A program made the position numbers and the translations under genes. Below are positions 24,139 to 35,653 of a stretch of 64,000 bases of DNA, in pieces. A model generated the notes under the pieces. The model made no database searches, was not told the DNA's origin, and saw nothing but the letters and a program-made list of their open reading frames with translations. Each line of letters starts with the position of its first letter. Within the stretch, counting starts at the first letter, position 1. The stretch covers positions 7,695,501-7,759,500 of the forward strand of contig CM061488.1 in the NCBI GenBank assembly GCA_030867185.1. The letters run 5' to 3'. Source of the DNA: Tagetes erecta (Eukaryota > Streptophyta > Magnoliopsida > Asterales > Asteraceae).

Positions 24139-24812
24139 ATTTTGTATAAATATAACTAAGTTTTGATTTTGTTTCTATTAAATCACTCAAATTTTGTTTT
24201 GTTTCAATGAGGTATCTTTAAGGTTTGTTTCAATTAAGTTATCAAACTTTGTTTTGTTTCAATTAGATAATTTAAACTTGCCAATGGGTTAGTGGTCCAT
24301 TGGTAACACGCTTGTGTTAGGAACACCAGGTCAGAAGTTCTAGGCTTGCTGTCAGCAGGTTGTGTTGTATTTCACCTTGAAAGTTAAGGTGTTGCTGTTA
24401 AAAAAAGATAATTTAAACTTATTTTAATGTGTTAATTCGGATTATATATGTGATTTTTTTTAAATTCTGAATCATTTTTAAACATTAAAATATTTTTGAA
24501 ATTTCAAAAAATTAAAAAATATGGCATAAAATTATTCTTTTTATTATAATTTGAATATTAAAAATCAATTTTTACATGGTATCCAAATAAATTATTTTAG
24601 ATTAGAACACAATCCTAATGTTAAGATATTTAACTAAAACAAAATTAAGTTTGAGTGACTTCCTTGAAACAAAATTTAAAGATAATTTATCTAGTTGAAA
24701 AGAACAAAGTTTGATTGATTTAATTGACACAAAACTTAAACATAAGTTAACTAGTTGAAAAGTTATTTTTAAATAACTGAATTGGACAAAATCATAACTT
24801 TATTATGTTTGT
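24139..24812. repeat. Foldback element interrupted by a SINE
   Basis: Words around tcaaactttgttttgtttcaa and ataatttaaactt in 24150-24279 return inverted in 24610-24810 (for example gaacaaagtttgattgattt, aaaatcataactttatt). The arms are diverged and contain direct sub-repeats. The SINE at 24280 sits inside the left arm. Confidence 0.55.
24280..24406 (+). mobile_element. SINE with perfect 14-bp target duplication
   Basis: 127 bases, starting gccaatgggttagtggtcca (an A-box-like tRNA-derived segment). A weak B-box-like ggtcagaagttctagg lies about 50 bases on, and the end is gttgctgttaaaaaaa. The flanks carry identical gataatttaaactt at 24266-24279 and 24407-24420. Size, pol III boxes, A-rich tail and long duplication are those of a tRNA-derived SINE. 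Confidence 0.88.
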
Positions 24813-27330
24813 GTCATGTTTATTCTTTATTTAAACTAAGTTTCATGTCATTTATATGTTATGTTGTTCTTTTTACAAAAGAGAGCTTTTTGATGGTTCG
24901 AATCTATGCGATGATACCGACAGTTTAGGCCTAGTCGATCAATGATGAGCCACGTAACTAAGGAAAAAAACAAACTAATGTTATGATAAACAATTTATAA
25001 TTATTATTATTATAATAATTGTTAGTGGGAGGTAAGGTTAGGGATTAGGTATAATTAAGGAGATGGGGCCGTTATTATCTATCATCTTCTTGCAAATTCG
25101 TCATAACAATATAAAATTTTTAAACATTTTCATTGTATGAAATATTTAAATTGCTTTTGGCTTAAGAATTTTACGTGAGTAATTAGACTAAATTAAACTA
25201 AGAGGTTTTAGTGTCGGTGTTTTTTTAACTAAAATAAGTTTTCTTAGGAGGGCGGTCTTTGATTCGAGATTGACGAGAATGGAAGGACGCATGAGCATCC
25301 CTTCAGAGATTTGTCAAACTAGAGGCCCAAGGTTCTGTACTTAATGCATAAGGATGATTAATTGAGTCAGTGATCGGCCGGTAATTACATTTATTGTTAA
25401 AAAGAAATAAAATTACATAATTTAGCAAAGTCTAGTTATTTATTGTTTTTATGTAGTTAAATCTGTCTTTTTAATATGTTTAGTTTAAAATAGTTTCTGG
25501 TAGATGATCAATAATCAATTGTCAAACCCTATATATGTTAAGTACTTATTTGTTCTTGTAATTTTGTAGAGAGAACAAATAATCAAGTAATTGCTAGCTT
25601 TAAATAGTCAAAGTTATTGAATATATTGAAACATATTTTGTAATTGAACCAAAATGTAAAAATGATAAAAACAATTCACTTTCAACAAGTTTTTGGTATG
25701 TATTTTAAAAAGAAAACATAACAACAATGAACTTGGTTGCTTATTATTAAATAGATGCAAACACATTTTGAAGATGTGATGGAAAAAGTAAACGAATAGA
25801 AAACAAAACCGATTTAAAATGGACCTTTCCACACCTTTACCAATAGTGTTCTAAATAGACAAACATTTGCAATCACAAGCTTTTTTTCGTGACTAATGAA
25901 CCGAACTTGATTATAATAAGGACCCATATACATCAACTTCTTTGAACGTTAATAATTATATTATAAATAATTCATTACGCGTGACAATTGTGTTGTCCCA
26001 CATAAAAGTTAATGCCTAATTTATCATGATGAACTGTCATAGCATTTTTCATCAAAGTCTCTGTATCTATCTAGTTATGCCAGTTGTATAAATTTTTAGT
26101 GTGCATATATGTTATATGAGCCGTCATTTTCATATAACATGATCAACGTGACAATTATTCTCTCACAACCCGAATAGCCTTATTAAAAACGAATCTTAGA
26201 TCGGTTTTGAGAGCATAAGAAAAGAACTCATCCCAAAGACAAATTCTTGAAAATGTTCCAAGTTGAAGTACTTGAAGATGATGCTAACAAGTAGTATCCA
26301 ACTTGTTATTTGAATTTTCTTTATTGTATATGGTGTTTTTGTTTTGAGGTTAAAACTTAAAAGTGTTAGAGAGGATAAGGTAGTGGTAGAACTTAAATGG
26401 CATTAATAGCCCACAACTCTCTACTCTTATCTAATGTTCCTTTTCCCACAAAAATAGGCTTTTCTTTCTTGGACCACATTCCCACTTCCATGGACCACAA
26501 AAACACTTCAATCACTTGCTTCAAAATTTCTTAAAACAAAAATGAAAAATGAAAAATAAATAAATTATAGGGGTCCATGAACAAACACATTGGATGAATG
26601 AATAGTTTGATTGAGAGTAAGAATGTGACTGATTTTTTAAATGTATTCATAAACACTTAGAAATATAGCACACAGAAAACAATATAAAAAACCAAACGAT
26701 ACTCGAATCAAGTTTTCATGAGTTTTTTTTAGATTTTTTTGTTAATTTTATAAATAAAGTGGCAAAAGCCTAACCTAGTTTTTGCGGTCGACGAGTGTCA
26801 CGTGTGGAAGAAAGGTGACACATAGCGGTATAGACATGATGAGGAGTCCATGAAGGGACATGGTGTTTCTGTGAGAGGGGAGGAGAGAAAATGTTTTGTA
26901 AATAAAATTTGAGCGGCTTGAAATGATGGGTACATCACGCACTATACGTGAACCTCTTCGACTGTCGACGCTTTAATAAGAAAATTATGATAGAAAACAT
27001 ATAAACATAATCTTAAAAATAACAAAATAAAGATCTAGTATAAGTTCTGGAGTTATGTTGGGTTATTTTGGAAAACATAAAGTTTGTAAAGTTTTCTTGA
27101 TATTTCTAAAAATTGATTTAAAAAATTAATTTTTTAAAAGGACTTCTACCAGGGCCACAAATTCACTTGAGTTAACTAACTTTAACCACTTGAGTGAGCT
27201 TTAACCACGGCACATTTAAGTCACGGTCACATTATGCTCTCTATATGTATTTAGTATAACATTAACGTTCACAAAAAGACAAAATAATAATAACATATAA
27301 TTTTAATAGTATTGCTGAGCAATATTGATC
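24813..27330. other. Intergenic; no gene seen
   Basis: About 2.5 kb of AT-rich sequence. A stretch at 25245-25400 resembles an old element border but shows no ends. The 72-codon frame at 25614-25832 is not convincing. Confidence 0.45.
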
Positions 27331-27399
27331 ATTGTGTTGCCTTGCTAGGGGGGGTTTTGCCATCTAATAGTGTTGATGTATGAAAGTGAGAAGGAGATG

Positions 27400-28045
27400 A
27401 CATTATTGAGTTCCCGGTGAAAAGTTTAAGGGGTATTATTGAATCGAATCGGACTCCTGTCGAGTGTCGACCTCAATCCAGTGGTTTGAAATAAAATGGT
27501 GCCGTTAAAGATTAGATGCTTTATTTGAAAAACTAGACTGTCCAAAATTCCAGGCAAGTCGGTGCTTGTAGGAAGAGGTGTGCCAATGACTAGCGTTGAA
27601 TGCTCATTGTGTTTTAATGAACTCGAAACATCGGATCACCTTCTTTTGCAGTGTCATTTTGCAGCTAGAGTTTGAGAGAAGATTTGTGTTTGGTTAGGGT
27701 GGCATAGCAATAGGGACTCGGTTGGAGAATGGATTGATAGGACGACTTCGATGAACAGTTCGGAGAAGATCAAAGGTAGGGTGGCTATGATGATTATGGC
27801 GTCGATTTGGTTTGTGAGGCTTGCTAGAAACGATCTTATCTTCAACTCAAAACCTCTATCGGTGGACGGGGTGGTTGACAAAATTATGGTTAATACTTTC
27901 ATTTGGTTAAAGTATCGTAGTAATGAGGTAGGTGTCATGTGGTATAATTGGTGTAATAATCCTTGAATGTAGGAGTGTTTGTTTTGTTGTGGGCTTAGCG
28001 TCTTGCTACTGCTCGGTTTTTTCTAATAAAAGTGCAGTTAAAAAA
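27400..28045 (+). pseudogene. LINE 3' fragment: reverse-transcriptase zinc-binding C-terminus
   Basis: The conceptual translation runs EFPVKSLRGIIESNRTPV, a frameshift, then VPLKIRCFIWKTRLSKIPGK…SVECSLCFNELETSDHLLLQC (the zf-RVT Cys/His cluster). It ends with the SIWFVRLARNDLIFNSK…FIWLKYRS tail typical of plant LINE-type polyproteins. The stop is followed by about 60 bases of 3' sequence ending agtgcagttaaaaaaa. The 5' end is truncated, as usual for LINEs, and the frame is broken, so it is dead. No target duplication was secured. Confidence 0.8.
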
Positions 28046-28454
28046 ATTGCATATATATGTACCATTGCAAACACCTCTTAAATGCATATATACACCGAGT
28101 AAAAAAAATTAATTGCATATATACCTAATTTGTAGATATGACAAGATTTATAGCTAACGAAACGCAACAAAAATTAAAAAAAAAAACATTTGAAAAATTC
28201 ATAAGAAACGAGTAAAAATAAACTATTTTTAATAAAATAAATTAAAATTAGGTAAATTTACCAATTAAAAAGATTTATAAATATAAAAATACAAATAATT
28301 TTTTTGATTGGGTATATATGTCATTATAAAGTGTAAATAGAAAAAAATATGCCAATGACCCTAATATCTTAACAAAATGTAGATATATATGGTGTAATTT
28401 AAAAAATAGAGGTAACATAAATTGTGAGTTAAAATATTATAAAATACTTCATGA
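28046..28454. other. Intergenic; no gene seen
   Basis: Very AT-rich spacer between the LINE remnant and the mitochondrial insertion. Confidence 0.5.
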
Positions 28455-28555
28455 TAGTGTCATTGATTCATTCTAGCAACGATCATTTTTGTTTCGCTGC
28501 GGCTTCAGTATCCCGTCAACCTCTGCTGAAGCACTGAAAAAATGTTGACCACAAT

Positions 28556-28725
28556 TTCTAGCAAAAATAGATGGAATTGGGCCTAAAAAAGCCATTCTAG
28601 TTCGTTATCGATTAGGTATCAGTGCGAACATAAAGATAAAAGAATTAACTAAGTATCAGATCGACAAAATTGAACAAATGATAGGTCAAGATCATGTTGT
28701 TCATTGGGAATTGAAGAGGGGAGAA
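28556..28725 (+). pseudogene. rps13: Mitochondrial rps13, N-terminal-middle fragment
   Basis: Reads KIDGIGPKKAILVRYRLGIS, then NIKIKELTKYQIDKIEQMIG and QDHVVHWELKRGE, which is the mitochondrial small-subunit ribosomal protein S13. S13 lies in the head of the mitoribosome. The first codons are replaced by unrelated sequence, and the frame is cut at 28725 by a 407-bp insertion. It resumes at 29133. Confidence 0.92.
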
Positions 28726-29132
28726 TGTGACAATAAGACAAATAATACTCCGTTACTTATATTAAACACCAAATGAATTTACAATAAGGTAGCAGGTAGA
28801 CGGGCAACAAGTTGCGCCGCCACCCCCTTTTGAATAGCAAAACCTAGCCTACTGAAGACAAAACCTTGGCCCTTAGGGGTCGAAACATTGCTATGAATGA
28901 CCCGTTGAACCCTATTCAAGAAGTTCACTGCCTCAGTGGCTAGGAAACCAAACGTATCGAAAGCTAATGGAATAAAAACATGTTGATTTTCCAAACATGC
29001 TTTCTCATGTTTAGCAATCTTACATGATTCCGCCTTTGATGCCGCTTGTCGAGCAACAAATCCAGTGTCCCTGAGCGCCACCAAGGGGGACACTCCCGTA
29101 AGGTCCAGACAGGCATGTTCAGTAGCGCCACC
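28726..29132 (-). mobile_element. 5'-truncated retroposed fragment inside rps13, 12-bp duplication
   Basis: aagaggggagaa is present at 28714-28725 and again at 29133-29144, exactly where rps13 is interrupted. The insert, read on the minus strand, is an open frame: ACLDLTGVSPLVALRDTGFV…KHEKACLENQHVFIPLAFDT…RVQRVIHSNV…IQKGVAAQLVARLPATLL then a stop. This C-terminal segment is familiar from plant retrotransposon-derived proteins. About 70 AT-rich bases follow the stop, with no clear poly(A). Truncation plus a 12-bp duplication suggests LINE-type insertion after the mitochondrial DNA reached the nucleus. The family name is uncertain. Confidence 0.7.
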
Positions 29133-29191
29133 AAGAGGGGAGAACAAGCAGACATTGAACGATTCATTTCTATTTCTTGTTATCGCGCTCT
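29133..29191 (+). pseudogene. rps13: Mitochondrial rps13, downstream fragment
   Basis: Continues the same frame as KRGEQADIERFISISCYR, then departs from rps13 after the Tyr-Arg. The expected C-terminal half of the family is missing and replaced by other sequence. Confidence 0.88.
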
Positions 29192-30012
29192 CGACTCCCC
29201 CAATAGCGCTACAGGGGAGTCGCTCTTGAAAAGGCTCTATGGCTTTGTAGAGGATCTCGATCGGAACGGGAAGACCTCTAGATCTTTTTTTTGTTGAGCC
29301 GACAACTACAATAGCAAATGGCCTACTTATAGCCCTTGCCAATTTCAGTAGTAAACTTCCCAAGTTTAATTTAGCCCCTCTGCTAGCCTTGAGGGAAGCG
29401 AAAGAAGGCAGGAAAGTGCAAGTGAAGTTGACTATAGCTTTTTGGCAAGCAATCTTAACAAAGAAGCCCTTTTTATTGCACTAAGTTACTTACGTTACGG
29501 ATGTATGCATGTAGTCCGGGAACACTTTGGGGAGCTTTAGAACAATCGGGATTACACCTTTTTTATATCCCTGTCACAGAGTTTGGCCAGTCACGCTTTG
29601 GCCCAAGTCCGTCTTCTCGGCTGACGTGACAGCTGAATGGATTGATGATTCATCAACGTCCACATGCCAATTCAAAGCGTCTTAGAAGCATTTTTTCATC
29701 GGGGTGAATTCTAAGGTTCCTTATTCCGATTGTAAAGCGGAAGACGAGGAAGAAGGGGCACAACCCCACCAGCAGCTATTGTATAATAAGTTACAAGCAT
29801 ATAGAAAAAATGTTAGAACTACAAAGGCTAAATCTTATACAAAATTTAAAAACTATTTGTGACATTTAAGCTTGGTGGTATGGTCTAATGCCTCAACACA
29901 TTAATGTGCCTCCTCGGACGCCTCGCACCACGCTGGTTGGGGTGTTGACACACGTTAAAGGGCAGCATGTTAACTCTTAAACGCGTGAAAGGGGCTTGGA
30001 TTTTCACAAAAG

Positions 30013-30324
30013 GTTTTTTTACATATTTCCCCTTTCTAAGCCCATCAATTACATATTTACCCAAGCCTAAAGTTTAATTACATATATCCCCTTTAACATA
30101 ATAAATTACTCATTTACCAATTCTTTTACACAAATCATAAGAAAATATAAAAATATATTTATCAAGATCATTAAGGGTAAAATAGTAAATCAAATGGCTA
30201 TTTTAAAGAAATTGGGTAAATATGTAATATATGTGGTTTAGGAATGAGAAATATGTAATTAAATTTAAGGAGTGGATAAATACGTAATAAATGATCTTAT
30301 GAAGGGGATATATGTAAATGTCCC
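30013..30324. mobile_element. MULE-like MITE, 10-bp flanking repeat
   Basis: Flanked by ttcacaaaag at 30003-30012 and 30325-30334. The arms read ttacatatttcccctt at the left and aaggggatatatgtaa at the right, with further inverted words inside (aattacatatttaccc / gggtaaatatgtaat). A 9-10-bp duplication fits Mutator-like elements (9 bp plus a chance match). Confidence 0.8.
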
Positions 30325-30475
30325 TTCACAAAAGATGAGCACAGTTAAACTAGCCGTTGGGTTTAATTGTTTTCATCTTTTTTTAGTTTTTTTTAGAAAT
30401 ACTAATACACTACACCAATTAACTTACACCACACAATAAAAAACATTCTTGCTTTCTACAAGCATACAATTAAAA

Positions 30476-31345
30476 TGGATCATTTAAGTTCGGGAGATAA
30501 CCTCTATCGGTCTTATCGCGATCCAAACGATTGAGATTTTGAAGACAATCACTTGTTATGCGGGTTCCACAATTGCAACAACCGTCTCAACAACCATTAT
30601 CTTCAACTGGGAAATGAAATCATATAAAGAAGAAGACGAAAACAACCAAAATAAATGCAGCGACACGCTGAACTGGACACGATCGATAGAAACAATAATC
30701 ACTGGACTTTTGAAGAGCAAGCCGCTTTGGCTACTTCGTGGATCGTCATATCTAAAGATGGAGTTGTTGGTAATAATATTATGCAAAACTTTGTGTTCTA
30801 AATTTTGAAAAAATACGAACTTTATGTTCTTTTTTAATTAGGAAACGCTCAAACAAACTATTTTTTTTGGTGCGTGTTAAAATCTTATTTCGCTAGAAGC
30901 TTGAACGTGGAGAATACTAGAGAGTTGACAACCTTGATGGGCAATGGAGACAGCTACGGCAAAAAACAACGAAGTTCAATGCATTGTTCTTGAAACAAAA
31001 ACGCCTAAAGTTGAATGGTGAGATTGAAAAGGACCGGATAACCACGACAATAACAAATTACGACCAAGAAAACGGGAGCCTCGTTGGACAAGCCGAGCTC
31101 GAAAGGCCAGTTGGAAAGTTCCAAACTAAACGAGCTCAACGTTCAAGCTCGAATATACACAGTTAGCCGACCCTGAAAGTATGCCGGCTTTAAGTGAACA
31201 ATTGAGAGAGTTCAATCAAAACCAAGCATAAAAGCTTGATTTAAAAAAAATCATTGAAGGAAAAAAAAGGATATTTTATCTCGCCCAACCGACCGAACAT
31301 CTTACGGATATCAAACAATAGTTAGCCGAAACACTCAAACAATAA
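30476..31345 (+). pseudogene. Decayed Myb/SANT-like (Harbinger-associated) ORF
   Basis: Scattered frames give MDHLSSGDNLYRSYRDPND, then HWTFEEQAALATSWIVISKD with VGNNIM, then LDGQWRQLRQKTTKFNALFL…GEIEKDRITTTITNYDQENG. The pattern WTxxEExALAxxWxxxSxDxxxGNxxxxxxFW…LxxxWxxIxxxxxKFxxxY belongs to plant Myb-like proteins, often annotated as glutathione S-transferase T3-like, that descend from PIF/Harbinger ORF1. Many stops. The intact protein would bind DNA with the transposase. Confidence 0.7.
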
Positions 31346-32183
31346 ATTAGGGAGAAATACAACCTTGGACTGTGTTCTTTTTTTTCTTTTTTCTTTTTTT
31401 GTCTTTTACATTATTTTATTTTATTATGTTATTTACGTTTTTAATGAAATGAAAATTTAAATTATGTCTTAAATTTGTTTAAATGTTTATTAAATAAATG
31501 GGTGATGAGGAGTTAAAAGGGGAATTAAGAAGGTTAAACCATTTTCACCATATGAAGTTAAGTTAATGAGAAAATGTGGGTGATGTGGACCTAAGATGAC
31601 ACTCAGGTGATATTCAGGTCAAGTTAAATGGGATTAAAATACAATCCATGACCTTACATCTAGATTTAATGGTTGACATCAGCATGTTAGTTTTTTTATT
31701 GTTTTAAACGTTCGTAATTTTTATATACAATATTTTTCTTAAAAAGTTATATCATAAAATGAGTGTTCTAATATTTTTAGAATGACACCATTTTCATTCT
31801 ATAAAAGTTTAAAAAAAAATTAAAATTTTTTAACTCATCATTGTGTCTTTTGTTTGTCAGTGTGTCTTTATGCTCGTCGTTGTATTTTTTGTTCGTCATT
31901 GTGTCTTTTTACTTGTCATTGCGTTTTTTGTATTTTAAAATTGATAAAATCTGAAAATTATAATAGTGAAAAAATGCCAGTGTATACTCATAATATGTAA
32001 TAATGATAAAATTGTTAGATTTAATATGTGCGGGCCCGATAAATTAACGTGGCTAACAAAGTTACCGAGGGCAACGAACATAAAATCCACTTAATTCGTT
32101 TAATTGGTAATTACGAACGAAAGACATGCTTATAATTTATATTGTTTATAAATTATATTTACTCATTTAACTTTATTAAACAA
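31346..32183. other. Intergenic; tgtgtct-rich repeat patch, no gene
   Basis: At 31835-31930 the word cattgtgtctttt or close variants recurs about five times (for example catcattgtgtcttttg, cgtcattgtgtcttttt). The same words occur in the element at 51.5-52.8 kb, so this is probably a relic of that family. The rest is AT-rich. Confidence 0.5.
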
Positions 32184-32810
32184 CTAGATTAGTACCCGTG
32201 TACTACACGGATTTTAGTTTTATAGGTTTTAACTCAATTTACATATCAAATTTATTTTTAACATATCTCTTATTAAATCGATTTGGATATTTATAAATAT
32301 ATTCATATAAAAAATCATATGTTACAATAAAGGATATGATTTATAATAGTTGGTAAATTTTTATTGGAACATATCGGGTTTAGGGATAATTCATGATAAT
32401 TGTTAATTTTTTATTTGAACATATCGAGTTATGAGATAATTAATGATAATTGGTAAAACTTTAATTTGAACATATCGGGTTAGGATAAATCATAATAACT
32501 GATAAGTTTTTTATTTGAACATATCAGGTTAGGAGATAATTCATGATACTTGGTACATATCGAGTTAAGATATAGATCATGATAATTGGTAAATTTTGTA
32601 TTTGAACATATCGGGTTAAGAGATAATTGATGATAATTTGTGAATTTTTAATTTAAACATATCAGGTTATTTCGAATATGGAGCATACCATGACCCGTCT
32701 AAAAATTCTCCATCAAATTAATTTAGAACATGACACCTAAGCAAAATCCTATGTGGAGTATTTTAAATGATGACATGTGGATGTGCTACTCAATTATTAG
32801 AATAGGTAGA
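32184..32810 (-). mobile_element. Non-autonomous Helitron, family 2, copy alpha
   Basis: Read on the minus strand it starts TCTACCTATTCTAATAATTG, ends with the hairpin ccgtgtagtacacgg then gtactaatctag, and is inserted between A and T. It carries an internal minisatellite. Copy beta at 38290 is the same element. Confidence 0.85.
32370..32650. repeat. Degenerate tandem repeat, about 55-60-base period
   Basis: About five units containing gataattcatgataattg and tttgaacatatcgggttagg. The array is repeated in copy beta at about 41320-41600. Confidence 0.8.
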
Positions 32811-32947
32811 TTAATAGGTTATTATTAAAGATCATTCGGTATTAAACCCGTCACCCTAATAATATAGAAAACAAGCCAAAACAATCTTTAAAGATACTAC
32901 AACACTACCATAACACACAATTGCCGAAAGAAACAAAAGTGTGAACA

Positions 32948-34554
32948 TCTATCTAATAAATTAAGGTTTTATGGAGTAATTTTTGGAGGGAAATTTTTTA
33001 ATCCATAATAGAAAGTGACCGGTGTCGAAGCCCCGGTCAAAGATAAATAGTTTTCTTACCTTTTCTATTTTTAACTAGATAGGGCAAGTACGAGTATCGT
33101 ATCCACGAGGAGTGTTTGTGGTTAGCTACTAACTTTCATTAATCAAAAAGGAAATTGTAAAAGTTGATTGGTTGGTTGTTTTATAAACTAATTGCATAAA
33201 AAAAATAAAGTTTAATAAAAGAGTTGTTACGATTTGGAGATAGTGTAGTCACTTCCGGTGTCGGGGTTTGGGATATAGTTGTTTTGTTAATGTCGTTTTC
33301 AATATTGACCCGGCTACATAGACATAACCTAGTTCAAGTTCACCACTAACCTAGAGCACGATTTATATACTTACACACCAAACGTCCGTTCCTTAACTAA
33401 ACTAACTAGGATTGTACTGGGCACATTCGAGTGGCGTATGATAAACTGTCTGTCGAATCAACGTAAAATCAAACACATATAAATAGCTATAAACATTCAC
33501 ATGCCAAAGTTTACAACTAAATATATGTTCAACAATGAAAACTAAACATATATAGGTTCAAACAACTAGAATCAAAGAACCCCTCATACCGGTGTGACTA
33601 CGAAACGATTAGCCGATCATTGGTGAGAGAGTTGAATACACCAAATCATGTGTCAAATGCTTCATCAACATCCCGTCCAAAAATCCGTCGCTATCTCTGT
33701 TCGTTTCTCCCCAAAAAGTGAACTATGTTGAAGGTGATGGGGGCAATCGATCAAGTGGGCATGAACTGGTTTCTCCTCCTCAAGATTCCAAAAAAGAAAT
33801 TAAAAAAAACTGAATAATGTGTTGTTGCTGCTGCTGTGCGACCCCCAAAAAAAAAGAAAATTGGGATGGTGATGATTGTGAATGGATAAAAAGAATGGTA
33901 GGTGAGAATGAGTTTATTCTTTTTTTTTTTCTTTTTTATGTCCACCCCCCTCCTCTTCTATCCAACTCTTTTCTTTCTTTTCTTTTCTTTTACTAGTCCA
34001 GCCCATAAATAATAACATTCAACCCCATTAAACTTCCTAACCCATGTGATGTTTTTGATCCCAATAACTGTTGTGCAGTATCTATATCCCAACTCCAACA
34101 AAGTCTTGACAAACTATTTTTTTTTAAATACACTTCAAGCATTGATTTGACTTTTGCTTCACTTCATTTCCACCGATCACTAGTTAAATTAACACGTCAA
34201 CTTAATTAGTTGAAAACTTTTTTTTTTTGATTCGGCTCGGTTCAACTTGCTATATATGCATCATTTTGACATGTTTTCTTTTTAACCTACAAAATATAAA
34301 AACGACATAATGTAATGTATTTTGTAATCATAAAGACTCAATTAATGGATTATTAACATGAAACAAGGTTCATATAAAATGAACCGATCAGAAAGTTTGA
34401 AAGGAAAAATTTTAAGTGTCATGCAATGAGTTGATGGAACAATATCATTAAATATTAAACATTTACAAGTTACAAATCTTTAAACATAATGATTATAATT
34501 TTTTAATAAATATTATTATTTAACCCGTGTGTAACATACGGGTGTTAAACCTAG
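32948..34554 (+). mobile_element. Non-autonomous Helitron, family 1, copy H2, split by an LTR
   Basis: Starts A|TCTATCTAATAAATTAAGG at 32948 and resumes after the LTR insertion with tttgaaagg. It ends with hairpin acccgtgtgtaacatacggg, gttaaac and CTAG|T. Without the LTR and one 5-bp duplicate it is 227 bases, the same as H1. Confidence 0.88.
33016..34390. mobile_element. Solo LTR (1375 bp) inserted in Helitron H2
   Basis: Begins tgaccggtgtcg and ends accgatca, so has TG…CA ends with a short inverted repeat tga(c/t)cgg. It is flanked by gaaag at 33011-33015 and 34391-34395. The uninterrupted Helitron relative reads tagaaagtttgaaagg, which proves the insertion point. No coding sequence; the 64-codon frame inside is low complexity. 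Confidence 0.85.
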
Positions 34555-34562
34555 TATATATA

Positions 34563-34781
34563 TCTATCTAATAATTCAAGGTTTTAGGAGATAATATTTA
34601 GGAGGAAAATATTTGATCTATAATGGAATTTTGGGAGGGAAAATTTCTCCCCATGCATAACTTGATATATGAAACCAAATACTTAAATACTAAAAATTAA
34701 CAAATAGTTAAACATAGTGGTTATAAATTCTTTATAAATATTATTATTTAAACCGTGTGTAACACGAGCATTAAACCTAGT
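34563..34781 (+). mobile_element. Non-autonomous Helitron, family 1, copy H3
   Basis: Starts A|TCTATCTAATAATTCAAGG and ends aaaccgtgtgtaacacg, cattaaaccTAG|T. It lies eight bases after H2 in the same orientation. Confidence 0.82.
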
Positions 34782-34795
34782 ATATATATATATAC

Positions 34796-35423
34796 TAGAT
34801 TAAGCCCCGTGTGTTACACGGGTGGAAATATAAAAAAATAGAATTCTAAACTTTAGGAAAAAATAACATTTGAAAATAAGTTACACATTACATGAAGAAA
34901 GATATATGATAATAGAAACACAGATTGTTTAAAATCTAATTTAAGCTTCGAACGAATAGATTTAAATTAAAAATACACTATTAATAGCAAATTAGATATC
35001 GACTCTTTTAAAATTGGTGTCTTATAAATCCTATCAATTAATTAAAAAATAGGGTAAGAAAAATATGCATACAAATATTCCAGATGATAGATATCCGGCA
35101 AAATTCTTGGTGACACTCATGTACCGAGTCGAGCGTACGGGTCATCAAGCATGGGTTTTAGAGATGTAAATAAGATAAATTAAAATTTTGCAATGTGTTA
35201 TTTTTCAAGTTGTTTATTTTCCGTTTTCACATTGGTTTTAGATATGTAAATAAGATAAATTGAAATTTTGGAAAAGAATATTGTGAGTGATTTAATGTTT
35301 TTTATTTCTTTCCATACATAGTTAAAAATAGAAGATTATTAGTTTGGAGCGGTAAATGCTTTAGCACCCTCTTTAATGAAAGACACGTGTCCTTCAATAC
35401 CCTCTTTTATTAGAAGGTATAGA
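34796..35423 (-). mobile_element. Non-autonomous Helitron, family 3, copy epsilon
   Basis: On the minus strand it starts TCTATACCTTCTAATAAAAG and ends ccacccgtgtaacacacggg, gcttaatCTAG, with A/T host flanks. The 3' 70 bases are nearly identical, in inverse orientation, to the Helitron end at 37877. Confidence 0.78.
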
Positions 35424-35653
35424 TATCGAACATCTTCTCTAGCATACAAGCCTTTGCCATTTAACAGCGAAAACATATTTAGATGAGAGATCCAATTACA
35501 TTAATCACCCTTTAAACTTAATTGTAACGTTACATATTTTCTTAAAATAATTTATATTACGTTATGCATTAAAAAATTGTACTATAAAATTTTTTATAGG
35601 CTTTCAAGTTTATAGATAAATATATACAACTGATCCCACATGCAAGAATTAAC

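Larger units (their letters stand above)
28455..29790. other. Mitochondrial DNA insertion (NUMT) carrying split rps13
   Basis: Base composition rises sharply from the AT-rich flanks to near-balanced sequence. Two parts of mitochondrial rps13 are present, and the remainder (29190-29790, with motifs such as ccttattccgattgtaaagc) has the look of plant mitochondrial intergenic DNA. The limits are judged from composition only. Confidence 0.7.

Noticed and set aside
28779..29363. 194-codon minus-strand open frame as one gene
   Set aside because: Its first third is antisense mitochondrial DNA including rps13; only the retroposed C-terminal part is coding-derived. It is chimeric by position, not a gene.
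32370..32650. CRISPR-like array
   Set aside because: The units are degenerate tandem repeats inside a Helitron of a eukaryotic genome, without regular unique spacers.
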